Made by a program: the position numbers and the translations under genes
From: an uncultured Ruminiclostridium sp.
GTDB taxonomy: Bacteria > Bacillota > Clostridia > Oscillospirales > Ruminococcaceae
DNA: 27,437 nt
Reading direction: 5' to 3'
NCBI GenBank assembly: GCA_934454635.1
Contig: CAKSFR010000023.1
Span: 1-27,437, forward strand
Shown here: positions 21,567 through 27,437 of the stretch, one piece after another
Layout of the letters: each line of letters begins with the position of its first letter
Position numbering within the stretch: the first letter of the stretch is position 1
Notes under the pieces: generated by a model
Told to the model about the DNA's origin: nothing
Databases searched by the model: none
What the model saw: the letters and a program-made list of their open reading frames with translations, nothing else

Positions 21567-22469
21567 ATGGCTGATTCGTACAATTTTTCAAACGAAGCTT
21601 ACAGAAGAAATATCAGAATCCATTCTGTATTAAGATTTATTGTCTGCTTGATTATTACAATAATCTGTCTGCTTCCTATTTACATTATCATTATCAACTC
21701 CACAAGAACTACCGCGGATATAATTCAGAACGGTATTTCGTTCATTCCCGGTACGAACTTGTTCCAGAACATCGCAAACCTTAATGACCCGACCATTCAG
21801 AACGGCGCTTATACAAACACCTACAACGTTTGGATCGGTTATGCGAACAGCATGATTATTGCGGTTTGTTCAACTGTTCTTTCCGTATTCTTCTCTGCGC
21901 TGACAGCATACGGTCTTACCGTTTATGACTTTAAGCTCAAGAAGTTTGCAACAACGTTTATTCTTGCGGTAATGATGATTCCTACGCAGGTTGTTTCAAC
22001 CGGTTTCTTACAGTTCATGGTACAGATCAAGCTGTACGATAACTACTTACCGCTGATTCTTCCTTCAATCGCAGCACCCGCCGTTGTATTCTTCATGCTT
22101 CAGTACATGAGATCTTCGTTCCCGCTTGATATCGTTGAAGCGGCACGAATTGACGGCTGCGGAGAGTTCAGAACATTCATGCAGATTGCGCTTCCTATCT
22201 TTAAGCCCGCGTTTGCGGTTCAGGCGATTTTCGCATTCGTAGCAAGCTGGAACAACTACTACACGCCTTCCATGCTGCTCCTTTCCGGTAAGCTTGAACA
22301 GAGAACGATGCCTATGATGGTTGCGGCGATTCTCAGCAATGATAAACTGAGCGATTTTGGCGTAAGATATCTTGCAGTTACTCTTTCAATAATCCCTGTT
22401 GTCGTAGTTTACCTTATCCTTTCAAAGTATATTGTAAAGGGCGTAACACTCGGCGCGGTAAAGGGCTAA
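21567..22469 (+). CDS. ABC sugar transporter permease, MalG/UgpE type
   Basis: The 300-residue membrane protein has six segments and the EAA motif VEAARIDGCGEFRTFMQIAL with LPIFKPAFA. The N-terminal segment CLIITIICLLPIYIIIINS and the ending LSKYIVKGVTLGAVKG are typical of MalG-type CUT1 permeases. A GGGGGCAGGGA site lies before the ATG. It is the last gene of the importer operon, followed by a strong terminator at 22481. Confidence 0.94.
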   Translation: MADSYNFSNEAYRRNIRIHSVLRFIVCLIITIICLLPIYIIIINSTRTTADIIQNGISFIPGTNLFQNIANLNDPTIQNGAYTNTYNVWIGYANSMIIAVCSTVLSVFFSALTAYGLTVYDFKLKKFATTFILAVMMIPTQVVSTGFLQFMVQIKLYDNYLPLILPSIAAPAVVFFMLQYMRSSFPLDIVEAARIDGCGEFRTFMQIALPIFKPAFAVQAIFAFVASWNNYYTPSMLLLSGKLEQRTMPMMVAAILSNDKLSDFGVRYLAVTLSIIPVVVVYLILSKYIVKGVTLGAVKG

Positions 22470-22480
22470 TCAAAACAAAC

Positions 22481-22516
22481 ATCCGGACAGCTTACGGGCT
22501 GCCCGGATTTTTTTTG
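22481..22516 (+). terminator. Terminator of the sugar importer operon
   Basis: ATCCGGACAGC pairs with GCTGCCCGGAT (22481-22491 with 22498-22508, one A-C mismatch) and is followed by a run of eight T residues. Confidence 0.9.
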
Positions 22517-22583
22517 ATTTTTTTGCAATTTTTTGCGGCGCTGCGGTGTATTAAATACAGAAGGACGGATTGGGGGGTCATGA

Positions 22584-23066
22584 ATGGTTGTGTTGGACAA
22601 CTGCGTTTTGTCCGAATGCTTCGATTTATACGCAGATATGCTGCTCAGAATCGCGTTTCACTACGTCGGAAATCAGGCGGACGCCGAAGATATTGTGCAG
22701 GACGCTTTCATGAAGCTGCACAGATACCGCGGCGGGTTTGAGGACCGCGACCACATAAAGCACTGGCTTATACGGGTGACGTCAAACCTGAGCAAGAATA
22801 TGCTGCGGAGCGTTCATCGGAAAAGAACCGTTCCGCTTGATGAAGAATGGAAAGCGCAAACGCCTGCACAGACGAATGTGCTTGAGCTGATAAATAAGCT
22901 CGACTGGAAATACCGCGACGCGCTTTATCTCCACTATTACGAGGGATATAAGGCGGCGGAGATCGCCGAAATTTACGGGACGACGGCGAACACGGTAACG
23001 ACATGGCTCAAACGGGGACGGGATAAGCTGAAATTGATAATTGAGGAGGAAGGCTATGAATATTAA
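22584..23066 (+). CDS. ECF-type RNA polymerase sigma factor
   Basis: The 160-residue protein has sigma region 2 at residues about 10-78 (NQADAEDIVQDAFMKLHRY, then WLIRVTSNLSKNMLR). Region 4 covers about 100-152 (WKYRDALYLHYYEGYKAAE, then GTTANTVTTWLKRGRDKLK), and there is no region 1 or 3, as in ECF sigma factors. The start at 22584 follows GGGGGGT; an out-of-frame ATG lies four bases earlier. It overlaps the next gene by 11 nt, a membrane-anchored candidate anti-sigma factor. The regulon and signal are unknown. The upstream gap holds no clear SigA promoter, so autoregulation is possible. Confidence 0.93.
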   Translation: MVVLDNCVLSECFDLYADMLLRIAFHYVGNQADAEDIVQDAFMKLHRYRGGFEDRDHIKHWLIRVTSNLSKNMLRSVHRKRTVPLDEEWKAQTPAQTNVLELINKLDWKYRDALYLHYYEGYKAAEIAEIYGTTANTVTTWLKRGRDKLKLIIEEEGYEY

Positions 23067-26031
23067 CGATTTCAAGAACGCTTACGACGGCATTCGCGCG
23101 ACGCCCGAGCTGAAAAAAAGAGTGCTTGAAAAGGTCGGCGCGGACAGTGAAGCAAAAAGATCCGCGAAAAAAATCCGCTTTTTTGGTACAGCCTGCGGCG
23201 TTGGCGCGGCGGCGGTATTTATCCTCGGCGGCGCGCTCCTTATACGCTGGCTGAATATACAGGCTGAGCCGTCTATCGTCGTTACTGCGGGTTCAATGCC
23301 GAAGCTCAACGACGCGCCCGTTATCGCGTCATCGACTGCTGCCGCGGCACAGCCCGACGTTGTTTTTTATAAAACAGCCTCGGGTGGAAGCTATCCCGTG
23401 GACGAAATGCCTCCAATTGACAGCAAATATTACGCGGAATATTCGTTCAGCAACGCTTACGACGAGCGGTTCACGGACACTCCCGACGGTTCGGAGAACT
23501 GGTACGAATGTATCGCTGCGAACAGCTTTTCCGTTGAAAAGGCTAGCGAGCTCCTCGCAGAAAAGGGCTTCAACGACAGCGAAATCGACGCTATCGTGAC
23601 GCGCAACAAAGAGCTTTGCCAAAAAATGTTCGCGGATTACGGGTACAAGTGCGATATAGGCGGAATAACGGCATATCTGACGCTTGAGAATCTGTACGAT
23701 TACGACATTATGGATTTCTACACGCTTTATGAGGGAGGGCTTACAGCCGACGAGATGAACTGCGCGGCGCAGAGAATGCTTGATATCGCAGGCGGCGAGG
23801 ACGTGTGCAATGTCGCAATGAAGCGCAAGGCTCTGCTTTACGAATCCTATGTCAGAAAAATGGACGCCATGCAGAACGGCGCAGAGTTTGAAATTGAAAG
23901 CGACTGGGCGCAGCAGTATTTCGATGAACGCGTAACGAAGTTCGGCAGCGAGTATGAATATGGCGGAGTAACCATTGATAACCTTTTCGCAAAGCTGTTT
24001 ACCGAAGAGCAGCTCCGCAAAATCGCAGAAACCGTCGGCAGCCCGTCGCTGAACGTTATTCCGAACTATTATGCGGCGATCGTGAGAATGGAGATCCCTG
24101 CCGACGAGGCGCGGAACGCGCTTGAAAAAATGTCGGAAATGTATCGCGAAAAGGCGGGCTATGAGCTTTTCACCGACGAGGAAATCACGCTTATAACTGA
24201 CGAGAGCCAATACCCGTATATCGAGCATTTTCTTGACCCGCACGCGACGGTGTCGCACGACAATATCAGCGGCGAAAGCCTTATTGTATGCGGCTCGAGA
24301 ATTGTTTCTTCGGGGGCTTACGACTGGCTGCTCGACTACAGGGATATTGAGATCGAAAGCGTATATGATGAAATTTCCGTCAGCCTCAGCCTTGACGGAA
24401 ACGACGAACTGACGGAAAATTTCAAATATCAGTACGGGCTGTACGAGCAGATATGCGATATTACGGAAAATAAGCTCGGCGCGTATATCAAGGCGCGCGA
24501 TATAAAGCTGGTGGACGAGAGCAAGCCTGCGCTTAACGATGAAACGCGGCAGCTGCTCAAAAAAACCGAAGTTAAAGTCGGGCAATATTATACGCTGAGC
24601 GCCGAGGACTTCTACGAAACGAAGCTGAATTATCTGGCACGCTTTTTAAAGCCCGAACAGGCGGAGGAGCTGTTTGACGAGGTTGGTGAATTGCTGACTG
24701 ACTCGGGACAGAAAAACTGGCTCGTTAAAAAGAAGTATATTTACTTTGATTACTGCGGATATTACGGATCTGACGATCACGCGTTGAACAATAACGAATA
24801 TCCGACCGATTCCGAGCAAGAGAATGACAATTATATTTTCTTTGATTTCAGTTCCGAAAAATCCGCGCTGTACAATGAGGAATACTTGTCCGCTCTGCTT
24901 GACGCAACGAATTATGAATACAAAATTTCGGACGGAACGGTTTATCTTGAGCCTTATTTTTCGGGAATAGTCGAATATCTGAATCAATGGCATATCAGAA
25001 ATACCGACGCAATGGAAAATTTCCCCGAAAATAGCGCGCAGGTTCTTTATGAAGAGAACGTCGACGGGTACAGAGTGACTGTAGAAGCGCCCGTCGGAGA
25101 GATAACGCAGGAGGGATATTACAACACTACCGAAAACACTTACCTTTGCGTTTACGGCAGCGACGGCGGGCTTATCTCACGCTCAAGCAGCCAGAACGGA
25201 ATGTCGGGGCTTGACGGGTTTCTGATATATGTCGCACCGGGCGAGAAATATTTTGACGTTTACAATGCTCCGAGCGGCGAAATTATCATAATACTGCGTA
25301 CTTTCTACCCCGAAAGGTACAGAAAAGAGGGCGAAGCGTTCTTTTTAGACAAAACTACGGGCAAACTGAAGCGCTTCGGAACAAGTCAGGATATGCCTGC
25401 GGGCTATGATTACAGCAGCGGGATATTCGACTACGGCGACGAGGGGCTTGGGTCGTGCTCAGAAACCGAATATATCAATATTGCGGACGGACTTAAAATT
25501 GTCTTTGATTTTGATAATATGCTGATAAAAGCGTCGGAAAATCAGAGTAAAAATACTTTTTCGGGAAGGATCTACAATATAGACTACGGCTACAAAGCCG
25601 CAGTATACGTATATTCGCCCGACGGCAAACCTTACAGCGCTGTAAAAAAGCGCCTTGAACTTCGCATCATTGAAAACGGTGAAATTATCGCGTCGGACAC
25701 CGTCGGAAACGAACGTTCTGTTGAAAGAAACTACAACACCACCTCGCCATACTACATTGAAGCAATGCTGCTTCCCGACCAAACGCAGCTCATAGCGGTT
25801 TACGGGATATTCTCGGAAATGGAAACGACGGTCGCGGAACTGTTTCATTTTGACGGCAGGAAAGAAAAGCTTAGCAGGATCATTGGCGAGGGATACAACG
25901 GGATCAGTGAAATCGTTTATGCGCCGGGCTGTCTTACGCTCAAGGACGGAACGGACAATGTTTTATTAAATTCTGCGGACGGAAGCGAAATAACGCTGGA
26001 TTACAGCAATTGGACATTCACGCTTGAATGA
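23056..26031 (+). CDS. Putative membrane-anchored anti-sigma factor with very large ectodomain
   Basis: The 991-residue protein starts [27 protein letters not shown] (quoted to residue 20 as [20 protein letters not shown]), a short cytoplasmic domain of about 42 residues of the kind that binds ECF sigma factors. One membrane segment follows at about 43-64, then about 925 extracellular residues. The ectodomain has loosely repeated blocks near residues 200, 300 and 508 ([51 protein letters not shown]). I do not recognise a sensor or catalytic domain. GAGGAGGAAGGCT precedes the ATG, which lies inside the sigma gene's end. The role as sigma regulator is inferred from this coupling and the topology. 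Confidence 0.72.
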   Translation: MNINDFKNAYDGIRATPELKKRVLEKVGADSEAKRSAKKIRFFGTACGVGAAAVFILGGALLIRWLNIQAEPSIVVTAGSMPKLNDAPVIASSTAAAAQPDVVFYKTASGGSYPVDEMPPIDSKYYAEYSFSNAYDERFTDTPDGSENWYECIAANSFSVEKASELLAEKGFNDSEIDAIVTRNKELCQKMFADYGYKCDIGGITAYLTLENLYDYDIMDFYTLYEGGLTADEMNCAAQRMLDIAGGEDVCNVAMKRKALLYESYVRKMDAMQNGAEFEIESDWAQQYFDERVTKFGSEYEYGGVTIDNLFAKLFTEEQLRKIAETVGSPSLNVIPNYYAAIVRMEIPADEARNALEKMSEMYREKAGYELFTDEEITLITDESQYPYIEHFLDPHATVSHDNISGESLIVCGSRIVSSGAYDWLLDYRDIEIESVYDEISVSLSLDGNDELTENFKYQYGLYEQICDITENKLGAYIKARDIKLVDESKPALNDETRQLLKKTEVKVGQYYTLSAEDFYETKLNYLARFLKPEQAEELFDEVGELLTDSGQKNWLVKKKYIYFDYCGYYGSDDHALNNNEYPTDSEQENDNYIFFDFSSEKSALYNEEYLSALLDATNYEYKISDGTVYLEPYFSGIVEYLNQWHIRNTDAMENFPENSAQVLYEENVDGYRVTVEAPVGEITQEGYYNTTENTYLCVYGSDGGLISRSSSQNGMSGLDGFLIYVAPGEKYFDVYNAPSGEIIIILRTFYPERYRKEGEAFFLDKTTGKLKRFGTSQDMPAGYDYSSGIFDYGDEGLGSCSETEYINIADGLKIVFDFDNMLIKASENQSKNTFSGRIYNIDYGYKAAVYVYSPDGKPYSAVKKRLELRIIENGEIIASDTVGNERSVERNYNTTSPYYIEAMLLPDQTQLIAVYGIFSEMETTVAELFHFDGRKEKLSRIIGEGYNGISEIVYAPGCLTLKDGTDNVLLNSADGSEITLDYSNWTFTLE

Positions 26032-26128
26032 AAACACGCCGCAGAGCATATCGCATAAAATCGTTCCGCGCGGGGAAAATAAAGGCAGCGAAATCTGTTC
26101 GCGAAGTAAACCCGAAAGGAATGATATT

Positions 26129-26668
26129 ATGCAGCTCGATGGTTCAAAAACCTTGGAAAATCTGAAAACGGCGGTTGCGGGCGAGTCGCAGGCACGCACC
26201 AAATACAACATTTACGGGGAAATAGCCCGAAAAGAGGGCTATGAAAAAATCGGCGATATTTTCGATATGACTGCCGCAAACGAACGTGCGCACGCGGAAC
26301 TGTGGCTTTCGCTCCTCAGCGAGGGGATTCCCTCAACCACTCAAAAGGCGCTTGAAAATGCGGCAGGCGGCGAGCACTACGAATGGACTGATATGTACGC
26401 GGATTTTGCGAAAACCGCACGCGAGGAGGGCTTCGACAACATAGCCGCGCTTTTCGATATGGTCGGAAGCATCGAAAAGGAGCATGAGGCGCGGTATCGC
26501 TGTCTTATTGAGCAGCTGCAAAGCGGAAAGGTGTTCACGGCTGACGGAGAAGCGGTCTGGATCTGCCGCAACTGTGGCTATATTCACCACGGGCAGTCTG
26601 CGCCGCTGGTTTGCCCCGTCTGCAAGAAAAAGCAGGCGTATTTCGAGCGGCGCTGTGCAAACGGATAA
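26129..26668 (+). CDS. rbr: Rubrerythrin
   Basis: The 179-residue non-haem iron peroxidase has an N-terminal ferritin-like diiron domain with [19 protein letters not shown] (Glu19), [12 protein letters not shown] (Glu52, His55) and [12 protein letters not shown] (Glu116, Glu118, His119 and Glu120 available as ligands). The C-terminal rubredoxin-like domain has Cys146-x2-Cys149 and Cys162-x2-Cys165. It reduces hydrogen peroxide in anaerobes using electrons from rubredoxin or NADH-linked donors. The ATG at 26129 follows GAAAGGAATGATATT; longer in-frame starts upstream overlap the anti-sigma gene and add unrelated residues. A terminator follows. No clear separate promoter was found in 26032-26128. 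Confidence 0.96.
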   Translation: MQLDGSKTLENLKTAVAGESQARTKYNIYGEIARKEGYEKIGDIFDMTAANERAHAELWLSLLSEGIPSTTQKALENAAGGEHYEWTDMYADFAKTAREEGFDNIAALFDMVGSIEKEHEARYRCLIEQLQSGKVFTADGEAVWICRNCGYIHHGQSAPLVCPVCKKKQAYFERRCANG

Positions 26669-26672
26669 TTAT

Positions 26673-26710
26673 AAAACAGGCGGGCGGAAATGTCCGTCTG
26701 TTTTGCTGTT
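26673..26710 (+). terminator. Terminator of the rubrerythrin gene
   Basis: AAAACAG and an inner GCGGA pair with TCCGT-CTGTTTT (one four-base bulge), ending in the run TTTTGCTGTTCTT, a few bases after the stop codon. Confidence 0.75.
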
Positions 26711-26793
26711 CTTATACTATTTTTCAATCTTCCTATAGACAACATCTATAGGAAGCTACGCCGCTTCTGCGAAGCGGCGTAGTCGCCGAAAAA
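26711..26793. repeat. Dispersed hairpin repeat, copy 2
   Basis: It begins CTTATACTATTTTTCAA and matches 2200-2290 in the same orientation. Its hairpins are CCTATAGA-CAACA-TCTATAGG (26732-26752) and TACGCCGCTTC-TGC-GAAGCGGCGTA (26757-26781). The third hairpin of copy 1 is reduced here. A further stem AAAGCC-GTC-GGCTTT follows (26791-26805), and the loop of the first hairpin is inverted relative to copy 1. Confidence 0.85.
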
Positions 26794-26827
26794 GCCGTCG
26801 GCTTTGACATATCGCTTTTTAAGCGGC

Positions 26828-26860
26828 AATCAATATATAGATACTGTCTATATATTGATT
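26828..26860. repeat. AT-rich hairpin related to the dispersed repeat
   Basis: A perfect 14-bp stem (26828-26841 with 26847-26860) has the loop TACTG. Its top, TATAGA-N5-TCTATA, has the same core as the CTATAGA-N5-TCTATAG hairpins of the dispersed repeats. Confidence 0.8.
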
Positions 26861-26884
26861 AAGGATTGGTATTACGGAAGAGAG

Positions 26885-26986
26885 GCGCGGCGCGCCCTGA
26901 CCGCCCGCAGGGCGGTCAGGGCAGAGGGCGGCGGCGAAGCCGCCGCAGACCGCATTACGGCGAAGCCGTAATGCGACGCGCCGCGC
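26885..26986. repeat. Three-armed palindromic (cloverleaf) repeat, element C
   Basis: The 10-bp outer stem (26885-26894 with 26977-26986) encloses three hairpins: 26895-26906/26910-26921 (12 bp, loop GCA), 26928-26935/26939-26946 (8 bp, loop GAA) and 26951-26961/26965-26975 (11 bp, loop GAA). Long reading frames through it are palindrome artefacts. Confidence 0.85.
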
Positions 26987-27223
26987 GTGCGAGGTCAGCA
27001 GTTTGTCCGAACGGCGGCGTTTCGCGGGGATTGAGGGAAAGAAGAGATACCAAAAGCCGCCGAGTGCGGGAGTTTTTGCTGACCTTTGTGCGGTTTATGC
27101 GCACCCCTCCTAAAAGGGCTTGCTGCCGCTCGCCCTTTCGTCGGGGTGCGCAGCGGCTTTCAATTTCCCCGCAATTTTTCAACCCCCGCGAAACGCCGCA
27201 GTCGCTCCGACAGTGCAATACCC
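26987..27223. repeat. Spacer between cloverleaf elements C and D
   Basis: No credible gene is present. Its two ends carry inverted copies of the same block: GGCGGCGTTTCGCGGGGATTGA near 27013-27034 (longest shared part GGCGTTTCGCGGGG), and its reverse complement near 27182-27200. The block also matches 258-285 next to element A. GCGGGAGTTTTTGCTGACC at about 27067 resembles the sequence at 203-221. Confidence 0.65.
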
Positions 27224-27322
27224 GTGCGCGCCGCTTTTTTCGGCTGCGCCGAAAAAAGCAATGCGGCGGCTTCGCCGCCGCATTCGCGCGAAACAGCTTT
27301 GCTGTTTCGCGTGGGCGCGCAC
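27224..27322. repeat. Three-armed palindromic (cloverleaf) repeat, element D
   Basis: The 9-bp outer stem (27224-27232 with 27314-27322) encloses three contiguous hairpins: 27233-27244/27248-27259 (12 bp, loop TGC), 27260-27270/27274-27284 (11 bp, loop TTC) and 27285-27297/27301-27313 (13 bp with one G-T pair, loop TTT). Every base is paired except the loops, a formally perfect four-way junction. Confidence 0.88.
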
Positions 27323-27437
27323 ACCTTGGGGAAGAAATATGCGCTTTCGCATATTCCGACATGTCCCTTTGTCAATGATGTGAGACTTAAAAAAAGAAAA
27401 ATCTTCTGTCAGAAAGAGGAGCGCAGCGACGAATGAT
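27323..27437. other. Right edge, possible start of a gene beyond the window
   Basis: An AGAGGAG site (about 27414-27420) precedes an ATG at 27434, 13 nt further on. This may be the first codon of a gene leaving the window, but too little remains to judge. No promoter was recognised. Confidence 0.2.

Noticed and set aside
23329..24585. A 418-codon open frame on the minus strand
   Set aside because: It is antisense to the large putative anti-sigma gene, which has a good ribosome site and overlaps its sigma partner; the antisense frame has neither.
26024..26128. An N-terminal extension of rubrerythrin from an upstream ATG
   Set aside because: The 35 extra residues overlap the anti-sigma gene and match nothing in rubrerythrins, while the ATG at 26129 has a proper ribosome site and the family's N-terminus.
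26711..27322. CRISPR array or insertion sequence at the right end
   Set aside because: There are no regularly spaced identical direct repeats and no transposase reading frame. The repeats are palindromic and heterogeneous.
26866..27378. A 170-codon open frame through the right-hand repeats
   Set aside because: It runs across cloverleaf palindromes C and D and encodes arginine- and alanine-rich repeats mirrored on the other strand. There is no ribosome site and no domain.

Overview
The window reads as a chromosomal segment of an anaerobic Gram-positive Clostridia-type bacterium, most likely a gut Oscillospiraceae/Ruminococcus-like lineage. Three things point there: SigA-type promoters and strong AGGAGG-like ribosome binding sites, an L21-Prp-L27-Obg cluster whose L27 carries the Prp-cleaved N-terminal extension found in Firmicutes, and a rubrerythrin. 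The genus is inference. No integrase, transposase, CRISPR array, rRNA or tRNA was seen.

Layout. 1-500 and 26885-27322 hold GC-rich, non-coding composite repeats. Each has two three-armed 'cloverleaf' palindromes around a spacer, and the two composites look like inverted copies of one another. 547-960 is a Nudix hydrolase with its own promoter and terminator. About 1415-2831 is an AT-rich segment bounded by a 24-nt near-repeat of the yebC 3' end plus related terminators. It carries a membrane protein, a 46-codon small gene with a consensus promoter, and a dispersed hairpin repeat that recurs at 26711.

2811-8937 (minus strand) is a housekeeping cluster: rplU (L21, with leader and promoter), prp, rpmA (L27), obg, mrnC, a YitT-family membrane protein, a secreted protein resembling six-hairpin glycosidases, and yebC. 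9103-9597 is a QueT-type transporter preceded by a candidate preQ1-I riboswitch.

9838-18165 (minus strand) is a purine biosynthesis operon in the order purE-purC-purF-purM-purN-IMP cyclohydrolase(PurO-type)-AICAR transformylase-membrane protein-purD. Two features are unusual. PurF has Gly where the glutaminase Cys nucleophile should be. The bifunctional PurH is replaced by a stand-alone transformylase and a PurO-type cyclohydrolase. The operon has a promoter, a 21-codon leader ORF with a strong ribosome binding site, and an intrinsic terminator before purE, which suggests attenuation.

18914-22469 (plus strand) is a CUT1-type sugar ABC importer: lipoprotein binding protein and two permeases, with no ATPase in the window. 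A strong hairpin follows the binding-protein gene, and two cre/LacI-like operators lie upstream. 22584-26031 encodes an ECF sigma factor overlapping a 991-residue membrane-anchored putative anti-sigma factor, followed by rubrerythrin.

All positions come from reading the sequence by eye. Structures were not folded computationally and no database was searched.
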